This document shows, piece after piece, positions 1 through 11,453 of a DNA stretch of 64,000 nt (its first letter is position 1; the number at the start of each line of letters is the position of its first letter). The notes below the pieces were generated by a model, which did no database searches, was not told the origin of the DNA, and was given only the letters and a program-made list of their open reading frames with translations. This DNA comes from Plantago ovata. Its lineage: Eukaryota; Streptophyta; Magnoliopsida; Lamiales; Plantaginaceae. The DNA is taken from contig CM051457.1 of NCBI GenBank assembly GCA_028274465.1, positions 14,931,097 to 14,995,096 of the forward strand, written 5' to 3'. Both the position numbers and the translations under genes were made by a program.

Positions 1-466
1 TTCATAATCATAGCCAATTTACTGATCTCTAAAATCTGTATTCACTCATATTCAGCTGGCATGATAAACACACAATTCTTCAGGGAAGAAAGGGATGGGC
101 TCAGTTTGTTGTTGTCTGCTTTAGAATTATGTTGAACCTTTTAATAAGTAATAACATCACCTGGAAGATTTTGGTTAATGTGCATCACGAGTAAAAAAAA
201 TTTGAGAACTTTTAATTCATTGAAGCCTGAGAAATAGTACAAGAGGATGAGGGGCATGCCCCAATCAAGTACTAAGCTCACAAATGTCTAACATCGAAAT
301 GTTACTACAATTTTCAAAGGAACTAATACTGTAGTCCAAGACTGTGGTCTATGTAGAATCCTAGAGCAAAGCTACATTGTATGCTATTCTTCTTTGAAGG
401 TGGCTTAGCTAGTGCTGCTGGATGAGTAGAGTGGATTGTTAACCTAGATGCTGTAGGTGTACTTTC

Positions 467-667
467 AAGGATCTGGGGACTCCCGGAGTGATAAGGTGGT
501 CTAATGGTAAAGGTGCTGGAGTAGCAAGGAGAGGTCGGGAGTTCGAACTCCAACGGAGACATAAGGTTGGTATATGTGTATTTGGAGTTATAAGGTGGTA
601 AAGGAGTAGGGTAGTGTTAGATTTGCCGTTTAAAAGAGAAAAAAAAAAAAAGGATCTGGGGACTCCC
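467..667 (+). mobile_element. tRNA-derived SINE with perfect 18-bp target-site duplications
   Basis: The body (485-649, about 165 bp) has a pol III A box (TGGTCTAATGG) and a B box (GAGTTCGAACTCC) and ends in a run of A. It is flanked by identical 18-bp copies of AAGGATCTGGGGACTCCC at 467-484 and 650-667. This is the structure of a LINE-mobilised plant SINE. Perfect duplications and an intact A tail point to a recent insertion. It lies downstream of the last exon found of the MSI4-like gene, antisense to it. Confidence 0.88.
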
Positions 668-844
668 ATTTCAGTAGAATGTACCCTTAGTTTCTTTCAA
701 CTTGCTTGCCCTATGTTGTTTTATCAATGATTAGTTTTGTCGGAACAAAAATGAAAATGTTAATAGATTATTAAGATCTCCATCTATATATATGTCAACA
801 GATTTGCAAGATACACAGAGACAGATTGGAAAGAGATATCTGAC

Positions 845-3800
845 CTCCAGAGAGCACAAAGGGTTCCTTGCGGCACATCGCAAGTGCGAATTCTGCATTA
901 TCCTTATGGCCAGTCAGTACCTGCATGGTGACACTAATCAAGATATTGATTCTCAAGAATGATTGGACGAACAGTGAACAAGGACCAAATAAGAAAAGCT
1001 GCTTAAGCATGCAAAAATCCTTATAACAGTAATGCTTCCAAGTACATTTACAGCAGTGTGAAGGTCTGAAAACAAATCAGGTTCCATGAGGCTTAAGACT
1101 AGGTTTAAGTTTGTTCAAGAGAATACCAGATCAGGGCGAGACGGTGCGATGCCTAAAGTACATGGACGATTAGGTTGACTGTCAACATCCCAAATGAGGA
1201 CCTAGCCAGTTCAGGAATAAACGATAGCCATGTAATTTCCTTTTTGCTAAATTACAAATATAAAACAAAGAAGATAACAGACAAGACTGGTGAAATTAGA
1301 AGCAAGGTAAGAAAAACTAAATGCTTACATCAGGACTATCGGTGTGGGTGGCCACAATGTTGCTGTTCTGCGGCAATTCCCTGATCCGATTCACCTGAAT
1401 AAAGCACATGCATATTTAAGGACATTGCAATATGTCCTCTTCTTCTTCTTTTTTTTCTTTTTTCTTTTTTCCTTCTTTTAGGTGGTTTGGCAGGGGTGGG
1501 AATTCATTGTCATGAAGTACCATTTCTCGATTACTATTCCAGGATAGCAAATTCATTAGTATTATTCTCCCACACTTGTTATTCTAGTTCTAGTATCAAC
1601 CGACACACTCAACAAACTTCAGGAAAGGGAGGAAAAGGTATAAACATTTACAAAATACACTGCAGACATTAAAATAAGGTGATAATACCTCGCCAGGATG
1701 TATGATAGTCTTGTGCTTCTTTACAAAAGGAGAACGGGATTCCTCATTAAACTGAAACATTACCAAGCATGATGCAGATGAGAAAATATTGAGAACCAAA
1801 GAACAAAAGGCCCTGCGAAGAAATATGTAAATGCATACAAAACCTGCATGCAAATAGGACATCATGTTGAGGATCGGTATAAACATGATAGTGTCCAAAC
1901 AAAAATAGAATGCACTGCAAACCATATTCTGCAATTTATGCTCACCTGTGAAATGTGCTCCGCTGCTGCAACTCTAGATTTTACAACTTCAACATTTGCT
2001 ATCACGAGTGTATTTGGTACACTACCATCAGTCTGCATTTAGCATCAGGAGGCCGGGAGAGATTAGAGAAAATGAAAATTTGGAACAACCAACGAAATTG
2101 ATCAAGCCAACTAAATGGAACTTCTTGCGGTAGCATAATGGCTGCCCACCCAAGACCTCTACCATTTGTTCTTTCTATGAGACAAACTGAAAACAGATTG
2201 GGAAGCCTGTGTTTGCTACTGGTATTAAAAGGAAAATACTTAGTGGACCGAGTCTACGAATCAAATGTATACCATAGTGGCTATTATGTGTCATTTTGAT
2301 AAGTTTCGTTAGCATAGCAAATGGTTTACATTTGATTTGTAGACCTGGTCCACCTAAGTATTTTCCACATAAAAAGAAGATACACATTTACATTTTCGAC
2401 AACATTAATCAATGAAAATGAGACTCTAGCACTAGCCACTGATTATTGAATTAACTACAGCTGAAATGCATATAATCTACCACTAACAAATTAATCCCAA
2501 ATATCAAGGCCCAAGGGAGCATTTTACCCAACTCTTTCTCAAAAGTCTATGTACTTCTGGAGAGCATAGGTTGAGAGGCATAAGAGTGACAATGCACAGT
2601 GAGTATAGAAACTAAAATTACAGTATTTGATAACTGACAAACTCTTTGAAATTATATCCCTTCCCTTTCAATGGTTAAAGGCTTAAAGCATAGAATGAGA
2701 GACCAAAGCAAGAAAATTATACAGCCGACATGAAAAGCACAATCTTCTCTTAGTTCTCTTCACTACATCAAGACATGATTTCTAGAAACCACAAACTCAA
2801 AATATGATATACACTTTCTGTAGATCAATATTTATTCTGACAAAACGGGAATACGGGATAGTGTTAACTCCAATACTGAAAGAAAAACAATCATAAAATA
2901 GATATGTAAGAAACTAAAAATCTTGCCTGTTCAGAGAGGTATAAGCGCTGGCGATTCTTGTAAGTTGCCACTTCAATTTGAGGTCCCCATCTGAAAAGGC
3001 CACCAAATGCAACTATCACATTAATATATCAGGAAATATCAATTCACAACAGAACTTTTTCCATCTCCATTCTCAACATTGTCCCAGTAATGGGAGCAAT
3101 TCCATCGCTAAATAAGGATCATTGGTTTATGACACATAGACAAAGTGTCCAAGTAAGATACACGGGAGATAGACCATTAGTCTCAGAAGTCAAAATCTGT
3201 TACTTCTATGCATATTTTGCAACTTAAGATCCTCCAAAAGCTTCATGGTCAATGATTCACAAGAATAGAAAATCTCAGCTCTACAAAATCCAAGTCCATG
3301 AGACCATGGTAGACATTTCTTATTATGCATACAATACTTGAGAAGTCAATAAATTGAATGAGCATAATTCAATATAACTGTATCAAGGTTTAGATGTGAA
3401 TACTGAAAAGGAAAGAAGATCGAATGTAACAGATAGAAAAACAGTGAGATTAAATACATAAACACATAAATGCATCAGATCTAACAAAAACATTGAAGAA
3501 TCAGAGACCGGCAGGAAAGGGAAGCCCATTCGCTTTTCTGGTTGGTAAACCAGTCATAAAGAAGTGTGATTCTTCCCAACCATTCCTGAAACTCTTGCGC
3601 TGTCCGCATGTAAGACTTCGATGCTTCTTCGCTCTTACCTCCACCACTCGTCCTCACTCTCTCCAACTCGCTGATCATTGACTTTGATGTATCTCCTCTC
3701 TTTCCCCCACCTCTCGTCCTCGATTTCTCCGACTCTCTGGTTATCGACTTTGATGCTTCTCCTCGCTTTCGCCCACCACTCATCCTCGGTCTCTCCGACT

Positions 3801-6181
3801 CTTTGGTCATTTTTTTTGTCACTTTTTTGCTGGTCATTTTCTCTCTTCTCTTTGAGAACACCGCCCCACTCTCCCTATATTGTTCCTTTTCCTTTCTCCT
3901 CTTTCCTATTTCATTTTCTCACCTCTCAGAACTATTTTGTAATCGAATCCAGCAAGTCAGTCAGACCAGCTGTGCCCTTAAATTGAATATTTACCAGCTC
4001 GGTTTACTCAGTGGTCCGACCGAATCAACAAAAGGTTCTAAGTGAGCTAGTGATGAATAAACTGTCCAATTCAGTCTCCTGTTTTGTATTTAAAATACTG
4101 ATTTTAATATATTTCTTTATCAATGCACTCCCTCCTCAGTCCTCAGCCGGTGTGCTTCTATTACAGGTTCGTGTAGACCCTATTAATTTATTATTAAAAG
4201 TTCAGTCCCCTTCCCAATCTCTCCCCCTTCGCTCCCATCACAACACCCCTCACCTATAATATCTTTCCTTTGTTTTATTCTCTCCTCTCATGTCTCACTA
4301 CTCCCTCTCATAAAATTTCTGGAGAAACATAGTGACTAAGGGGAAGATTTCCTTTCTTCTCCTTGTTATGAAAAGCAATACCTCCATTACCCAAAAAAAA
4401 ATGGAAAGCAATACCTACATTTCACACGCCGATAGAGGAACTTGGTATCCTCAAGTTACTTCTCTTCTCAGAAGACAACATAACAATTTTGATGAGGGTT
4501 TGCAAAGAGAACAGTAGACCTCAAACCAAGGCTTTGTTTGTGCTGTTTGCATTTATTGGAGGCGAGTAGCACTGGCTAATATGCAGCAGTTTTCAACATC
4601 CACCAAATTTCAGATTTTCAACAAATGAAGTTTATGGACAATGCAATTACTCTTTGATAAAAATGTAGTGTTCCACTACAATCTAAGAACTTCAAAAAAG
4701 AAGTATGACATGGCGAACATGCAGCCGCTACATTGGTGTGTGGTTAAACACTACAGGCTTCCATTATAGCATGCAAACTATGTAAGACAAACCACACTAC
4801 TGTGCAATAAGCCAATAAGCAGACCTAAGAACTTCAAACCTGATAGCTACTGTAATACAGATCACGTTCGTTTATTATGTAAAAGGATCACCTTTTCGAT
4901 CCTTAAGTTACACGCAAAAAAAAAAAAAAAAAAAAAAAAAGTCAGTTAGAAATGACATAGGATAAAATATACTGTATATATAGAAAAGGTAACCAGCAAA
5001 TATGGGTCAAATGGCTGAAAGCGGTTCTCCAACCATATATGAGGTAAACCACTTCAATCAAAATAACCAAAAAATAGAGCTCTAAAGCACAAGAGTACTT
5101 TCATCCATAAAATGTTTGCTCCTGTCAAGTCAAATGCCTATATGAGCACTCAATGTAGGATTATATAGATCCAAACTCCTAATAACTTTGGGGTTTGTGT
5201 AGCACTCTTACTATTTAATGTTTTCAGAAAGGCAGGGTGTCCCAAAGTATGTGAACAGTGATGGAGGATTGACGCTATTGTTTTCTACATTTATCCAACA
5301 GCTAAACATCCTTGTCTGAGTGGGGGGCTAATACTCTGCAATCCCCATCTCATGAAAAACCCATACAGCTGAGCTCATAATATATCTCTCAATCATTTAA
5401 CCAATATGCTTCCTCTTTATCTATTAACAAAAAGATTGTTTTGCATTCTATCTACTTGTATAAATCAATCTGCGAAAAGCCTGTTCTCGTCCTTTTGGTA
5501 TGCGAGCTCAATTATATGGTAAATCCTTGAACCCAATCCGCAATTCCGAACAAATCCATTTCAGGAATCAAAAATGTCTAATCAGCGATACTAAAGAAAC
5601 AGACAAATTAAATACCTAATTAGACAACCGTGATAATAAATGAAGCATCTCTACCTAACACATCGAATTCCTACATAAATGCAAACAACAGATACAGCAT
5701 GAAAGAAATGCGAATGCGCTAAAAACAAATCCCCTAATTCATATCGATCCAAGACCACCTAAACAAATACAATAATTACCAACGGTAACGCGCATCACAC
5801 AAACACCTAACATGTGATACTTTGACAATTTGGAGTTTGATACTTACTGGAAAATAAATAAATTCCAAAAAAGTTACCACAGCCAACGAATTCCAGCACA
5901 TCACAGTGATGAAACTTGCAACCACAGCGAACAAGCATTCATAATCAAAAAGACAACGCCATAAAACCAAAATGCCTACTTAATTTTACACATAACAACC
6001 AAAAAATAGGAGGACAAATGAAACCCTAGAAAGTAGAGGAAAAATTGAAAGAGGTATACCGGCAGGAAAGCGAAGGCCAGACGAGGTTGTGGTTCGCGAA
6101 CCAGTCATATAGCACGGGGACTAGGGATTTCCACTGAGAGTAGCGATCCTCCACAGTAGTCTCAGCTGCTGTCTCCCTCAT
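845..6181 (-). CDS. MSI4: MSI4/FVE-like WD40 histone-binding protein, 5' part of the gene
   Basis: Seven exons were read on the minus strand: 6181-6060, 2990-2927, 2032-1946, 1751-1689, 1394-1329, 1201-1127 and 920-845 (553 coding nt, about 184 codons). All joins keep frame. The protein starts MRETAAETTVEDRYSQWK, then YDWFANHNLVWPSLSCRWGP (histone H4-binding N-terminal domain of the RbAp46/48-MSI family), RQRLYLSEQ, HKTIIHPGEVNRIRELPQNS, VLIWDVDSQPNRP and GHKDNAEFALAMC (first WD40 blades). Known FVE/MSI4 acts in chromatin complexes repressing FLC and in cold response. The start is fixed by an in-frame upstream TAA with no other ATG between, so the long basic tail of Arabidopsis FVE is absent from this form. 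Exon 2 ends with a GC donor. The next expected exon (KDKSVVLW) was not found in bases 1-844, so the gene either continues off the window after a long intron or is truncated; residues such as CRKEP for the usual CPTEP show divergence. Family sure; functionality uncertain. Confidence 0.9.
2231..2366. mobile_element. Small fold-back MITE in an intron
   Basis: A 136-bp unit whose ends are imperfect inverted repeats of about 45 bp: GGAAAATACTTAG at the left and CTAAGTATTTTCC at the right, with GTCTAC..ATCAAATGTA..CCAT matched inside the arms. It encodes nothing and lies in intron 2 of the MSI4-like gene. No clear target-site duplication was found, so the superfamily is open. Confidence 0.7.
3509..3837 (-). 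CDS. Candidate alternative first exon of the MSI4/FVE-like gene, with basic repeats
   Basis: An open frame inside intron 1 of the MSI4-like gene, same strand. From the ATG at 3837 it encodes a lysine-rich start (MTSKKVTKKMTKE), three 22-residue repeats of the pattern SE+.R..GG.KRG.ASKS (66-bp tandem DNA repeats, about 3604-3801), and then LLYDWFTNQKSEWASLSCR. That last part matches LYDWFANHNLVWPSLSCR of exon 1, and DNA similarity continues up to the donor. The exon ends with a GT donor after the same two codon bases (CG) as exon 1, so it could splice in frame to exon 2 at 2990. The conserved NHNLVWP is degraded to NQKSEWA. The basic tail recalls the KKRGRKPK-type tail of Arabidopsis FVE. It may be a mutually exclusive first exon with its own promoter, or a decaying exon duplicate; no TATA box is obvious upstream. 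Confidence 0.6.
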
Positions 6182-6561
6182 TTCTCTCGGTTTGTGAGTG
6201 TGAGCTTTAGTTTCGTTTGATTCTCCAATTAAAGGTTACAGCAGCGGTGGAGTTGAGTTGCTACCGCCGAGTCGAAGTTATGCCCTCAGTTTGATACTCC
6301 TGTCCTGCGAGTGGGCTGCAAGCCTGCAGCTCAATTTGAACGATGTAACGGGAAACCAAAATAAAATAGATTCATACTCTTAATTTCATTAGTAATTTTT
6401 TTTATTTCTTCCGTCAAAATCTTCTCATTTTAATATTTTTATGATTCGATTAGAAATTTATATATCAATTCATCATCATCATTTTCTAAAAGTGAAAGAT
6501 TCGACCCGAAATCCGAACTCGAATGGTATTCAATGTTCACGATAATAGCGAGTTGTATACG
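6182..6561. other. Upstream region of the MSI4-like gene
   Basis: Holds the 5' leader of the MSI4-like gene (in-frame stop about 50 bases before the ATG) and presumed promoter DNA. No convincing TATA box could be assigned. Beyond about 6360 it becomes AT-rich and featureless. Confidence 0.4.
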
Positions 6562-6722
6562 TAGGCCCACGGCTCACGTGCGATAATGAGCACGAGACAC
6601 ATATTCAATTTATGTATTGCAAAATATATTTATTCATTGGGCACATAGGTCCACCACTTACGTGTGACGGTGAGTACGAAACACATATTTAGTATGTGTA
6701 TTACAAAATGTATTTAGTTATT
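6562..6722. repeat. Two-copy tandem repeat, period about 84 bp
   Basis: Copies at 6562-6638 and 6646-6722 share TAGG.CCAC, CACGTG/ACGTGTGA, GAGCACGAGACACATATT and ATTACAAAATGTATTTA with about 80% identity. No coding potential. The first copy contains a CACGTG G-box core, the second a diverged version. Confidence 0.7.
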
Positions 6723-6814
6723 AAATTTTTAAATATGTCGATGACACTTAATAATACCCGGTATACGCCTTACATTGTTATTCCCTTATGTATTTTGTAC
6801 TACGTTTTATTTTT

Positions 6815-7630
6815 AGGGAAAACTACATATACACCTCCCGATAAGGACTCTCTTTTCATTTAGGTGACGACTGTTTTGTTTATACATCTAGCCTCATTCC
6901 CCGGTTCTCGTGTTAACCAAATTTTTTGTCCTACTTCTCTCTCTTCAAGCCAACCATGGCCTTAATTAAATTTCTTTTCCTTTTCATCTTTTTTTTCTTT
7001 CCCTTTTTCTTTTTCTTTTTATTTTCCATTTTCCTTTTCTTCTTCTTATTCTTCTAATAAATTCGGCACCGATGCCGGTGCAGCCCCTAATTGCCGGAGC
7101 TGCAAAAGCTCCAAACTGGGGAGATTTTGCAGCTCCGATTTAAGAGCTGCAAAAGCTCCATGATCAGAGCTTCCCGACCGGTACCAGAGTTTGGAAGAAG
7201 AAGGAGAAGGGATTATTAAAAAAAATGATAAAAAAAATATTTGGGGCTTTTGTAAAATATTAATTTTATTGGGGTTTCATATACAATAATGTTTTAGGTC
7301 AATTTGATATTTTGAGAATATATGTTACTTAATTGTAAATTATTTTATGTCAATTTGTAAAATAGAAATTATTGGGGGCTAATTTATAATAAACATAAAT
7401 TGGAGTTGTTTGGTTTGTTCAAAATCAGATTTTTCGGCGGGGACAAAAAGGTAATTTCCAGGAATAAGTTTGCCGAAAGTTAAATTCGTGGGGTTGGATG
7501 TAATTAAAGTTATCTAACTTGTAAGTATATGTAATAAATGAAACAGTCGTCACCTAGACGTAATTTTGTGCACTAGCAGGGATCTTTATGTAATGGAACT
7601 TTTTTTTATACATTGGTACTCCCTTAACCC
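6815..7630. mobile_element. Fold-back DNA element with pyrimidine/purine arms (copy 1)
   Basis: The outer parts carry an inverted TAGGTGACGACTGTTT (left about 6862, right about 7540-7556). Inside lies a long pyrimidine tract (6970-7055), a GC-rich block with repeated AGCTGCAAAAGCTCC (7070-7190), and then a purine tract (GAAGAAGAAGGAGAAGG, about 7194) inverse to the pyrimidine tract. The order and the ACCAGAGTTTGGAAGAAG segment match the element at 56530-57325, so both belong to one family. No transposase and no clear target-site duplication were seen; a Mutator-like non-autonomous element is possible but unproven. Confidence 0.6.
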
Positions 7631-7712
7631 TTATGTTTTTTATGTCGATGGAACTTAATCCTGGTATATTTAAAACATTGATTACTGGATGGAAAGGTGT
7701 GCATTATTATAA

Positions 7713-8401
7713 TAGTAAATAAGGGCTTTTTATTATCAGGTCGGCTTCGTACCGACCTAAATGTAGGTCTTTATTATATATTTCATTCTAATTTATTAAA
7801 TTTTAATAAAAATATATAGATGTGCAGTTATACCCCTACTTTCAAAAAATTCATTTAAATAATTTAAATAAGTTATTACTATTTTATAAGTATTAAATTA
7901 AATTAAAAATAAAAATTTACTTTAACTAAAATTAAAATTAACCAATATATATCAAATTAATTTCAACAACAATTCAATGGAATATTCGTTTTCCATAATC
8001 TAATTGCACTAGCTATCAACATTTGTAGAGGACAATAACAGATGCTTATTTTTTTAACTACGAAGTATATTATTTAGAAGTGTTCGATAGTTTATGTATC
8101 ATTAAAATGGATAAATTAATTGTGATCAATTAACTTTGATTTGTGATTAAGATTAATTAATAAGGTTTACGTATATGTACGTAATCATATAAATTGAAAT
8201 TAAGGGCATTATAGTTAATTTGTATTTTTGTGGTGATTTTTAATGTTAAAGAAAATTAATTATAATCCATCGTACCAAAAATGACTTTGAACCGAAATGA
8301 ATGGATGAGATTAAATTAAGCGCCACACGGCAACTATTGAATGAAAACCTGAGTTTAGGTCGGTACATAGACAACCTGAGAATAGAAAGTCCTAGTAAAT
8401 A
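7713..8401 (+). mobile_element. MULE-type MITE, copy A (671 bp) with 9-bp target-site duplication
   Basis: Element 7722-8392 is bounded by the 9-bp direct repeat TAGTAAATA (7713-7721 and 8393-8401). Its termini are about 50-bp inverted repeats that contain a small palindrome of their own (AGGTCGG..CCGACCT). The interior is AT-rich and non-coding. A near-identical copy lies inverted at 58401-59059. Nine-base duplications are the Mutator-superfamily signature. Its transposase must come from elsewhere. Confidence 0.85.
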
Positions 8402-10459
8402 TTATTGGTCCAAAACTAAAGTTTTCATATCTGATACTGCTACTATTATTATTGTTGTTGGTCGTGGCTTCGTGCAAAACAACTTTGATTTTTATAATGT
8501 TTTTATCTTACTATGTTGTTGTTTTTATCAAGTCATAGTTGATTGCTTATGTTATTATGATTTTAAGTAGGTACTGATAATGTCATTTGAGTTTGATGAA
8601 GAAAAGGCAGGATCGAAGTAGAAGTAATGACTAAAATGTTTCAAATAGCTTTAGTAAACTTGTTCATTGATGTTTTAATGATATCCCTTAAATTTTTAGA
8701 CTCGTTTAATGATGGTTTCTTGATATTTGTGAAAAAAAAATAGATTGTCGCTTAAAATTATAACAAATGACGTTTAAAACCATCAAATCATCTCTTGAAA
8801 ATAGTAGTAAAAGATGTCAAAACCCTAATTGAAACATGCATTATGCATGATACTTTAAAACCATCATATTATCTCTTAAAACCACAACAAATGACGTTTA
8901 AACTATAACGGAGAAACTTTTAATGTTAAGAGTTTAAAACCACATATAACCTCTTAAAACCATACTGTGAATGCTTCGATCCACCGGGCTGACCATATAA
9001 GCCGAAAAATATGGTATTTTCATTGTTTTAAAGAAAGATTTACCTCTCCCAGCAGAACTCTGGTGGGATAAAATGATGAATGTGAGTAATTTCCCTTTCG
9101 GTTACATGATAGAGGTACAAATCTAAAGATCAATGAGTTAATGTATGACGACTGGCGAATGCTAATGAGTCTCTAAAATGCAAGATTTTAACGAGAAAAT
9201 GGTTATGGTCCCACACCGATCTTCATTGGCTTATCCTAGCTACTTGTACGAAAATTGCACCACAAACAGCAAAAAATCATTCACTTTCAGTAATAATTTG
9301 TTCATTTCACCTTAAATTCAATTCCTTTAAGTTAAGTTGAGATCATTTCATTTGAGTGTAGTTCAAATCAGATAAACTTTGTTCAGTTTAAATTTTTAAT
9401 TCAAATAAGTTTAATTAAATTAAATCATAAAAGTCCAACTCAAATTAATTAAGTTTAAATTTAGTTCAATTTAGTTCATAGATTTGCGGACCAACGGTAG
9501 CCTAAGTGACAGAAACACACAAAAATACGTAATAAGGTGCAAAATAACATTAATATTCAAGATTATAGTAAAAATATTAGGTAAAACCGTAAAATTGGCG
9601 TCTAAAATCTAAATACGCATTTCTTGGCTCATGGGTATCAAAGAGACCAAAGGAATAATAATCACATTGTAAAAAGAAAAAAATTTGTGAGGGGCAAATC
9701 TTGAATTCACTAGCCAACGGCTGCTCCAGCCGTGAGCCCATGAGCATGGACAAGCATCAGTGAACACAACCTAGTGAGTGTTTGTAAATGGTTAATAAAA
9801 TTTATTATCTGTTTTTCTATCTTAATAATTAATGTTTTAATTTTCGAAAAAAAATAAAATGTTTTAGTGTGTGCTTTCATTTTCATTTCTTATGCGTTTA
9901 ATTCTCTATAATTAAGCAGACTAACCGCTATAAGCTAAAAGCAAAGAGAGAGATGCTTTTGGAGCTTTAAGCAACTAAAAAAAACTAGGAAAGGTAATAC
10001 AATGTTAAATAAAGTAATTTATTAATATATAAGTGACTATTTCATTTTAATCAGACACTAATATATTAGTATTTAACTTTAACTTTAAGTATGTATACCG
10101 TACCAAACACCACATGCTTTTGATTATAATCAGATTATTTGAACTTTAAGAAAAACAATTAAAAATTGATTGTAATAAGCATTTGCAAACACTATCTTGG
10201 AACCGAGTAGTACTCAATCAATTCCTTTTTCTAAAAAAATCAAGTTAATTCCAAATTACTTCTAAATTTTATTATCATAAACTATAATAAAATTATATTA
10301 TAAAAATATATTGAATTTTATTTTATAATATAATTTATTACTTATATGTTAGGAGGATATAATTTAGAAAGCTTTAAATGGAATAAATGATGTAAGATCC
10401 AAAATTCCTTTTTTTTAAAAAAAAAAAAAACAAATGATATATTGATATCACCAAAAGGA
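8402..10459. other. AT-rich intergenic DNA without recognisable gene
   Basis: No coding frame of interest. 8730-8970 has loosely repeated AAAACCATCAAATCATCTCTT-like phrases. 9290-9480 has many TTCAAATT/GTTCAATTT phrases like the subterminal repeats of decayed hAT-type MITEs. Near 10408-10430 a short T run and A run precede the 3' end of the LINE on the minus strand. Confidence 0.5.
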
Positions 10460-11223
10460 TTACAAATTCCGATTAATGAATGGCAACACACTCAAACCGG
10501 TCTCATCCCCTATAGTGTTATAAGCTAGCAAATGTGCTACTTTATTACAAGATCTTGGAATAAAAGAAAAAGTAATAAAAACAAACTCAACTGCCAACTC
10601 TCTAATGTCTTCAAGCAAACCACGAATAGGAGAAAACTTGTCCACCTGCGGCATATTCAATTTTGCAACTAGATTGCTGCAATCAACTTCAACTTGCACT
10701 CTCCTAAAACCCAGCGCCAAAGCCAACAGCAATCCTTCCCTTAAAGCTAAAGTTTCTGCCGTTTCAGTATGTTGTACATGCTGCAGAATCACTCTTTTCC
10801 AGCCCCTCGCCACAAAGTTATTGTCACGCAAAATACAACCCAAGCTCGCACCTGCTCCTGGCAGACCTGGCCGGGCGGAGGCATCAGTATTTAGCTTGAT
10901 TCTGCCCATATTTGGAGGTTGCCAACTTTGTACCGACTCCGCATTGCGCACAACCACTGATGTCCCCAAATCTGCCTGTTTCTGAACCTCCCTTGCCGCT
11001 CTATACTGCTGCAGGTATTGTGCTGCAAAAACGACCAGTTCCATAGGGTCCTGAGCTCCGGTTGTGACACCGTGTACCACCTGATTGCGATTAAACCAAA
11101 TACACCAACAAGTAACAAGGATCTGTCCCAAAGTTGATATATCCACATCCAAACGTACTGTTGCAAACCATTCTCCTAAAGTAGCCAAGTCATTAGAAAA
11201 CAGTCTATGAATTCTAGAGAGTT
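10460..11223 (-). CDS. 5'-truncated LINE ORF2 tail with RNase H domain
   Basis: An open minus-strand frame of about 250 codons, bounded upstream by a TAA and with no ATG at its head. It carries the plant LINE-type RNase H domain (RVT_3): a pre-domain CWCIWFNRNQVVHG, then KLNTDAS (first Asp), ETAETLALREG (Glu), VEVDCSNLV (second Asp) and RSCNKVAHLLA (catalytic His region), so the D-E-D-H set is present. The domain normally ends the ORF2 protein of L1-type LINEs or appears as solo RNase H-like proteins. The missing reverse transcriptase and endonuclease, and a T-rich stretch just past the stop (poly-A of the minus strand), fit 5' truncation during target-primed insertion. The frame is undamaged over its whole length, so insertion is fairly recent or the frame is retained. 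A solo host gene is less likely because no start codon is present. Confidence 0.8.
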
Positions 11224-11453
11224 AAAAGTGATTAAACAAGCACTTCATATCTCTTTCTCTCGCGCATACTCTTTTATCCCTCATTTGAAAAAAACAAATA
11301 AATACCACTACTCATACTAATACCAATAAGACCAATAAGGTTCACTTTTTTAATTTAGCCTTTTCCAAAAAAATGAAATGAGGTTCACTTTTATTTTCGA
11401 GAATACATTGCTTAATTTAGAGAGTAATTCATGGATAGGTGACCTATTGAAAA

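Noticed and set aside
8301-8570. 89-codon plus-strand frame
   Set aside because: It crosses the end of MULE MITE copy A into flanking AT-rich DNA; no protein family resemblance.
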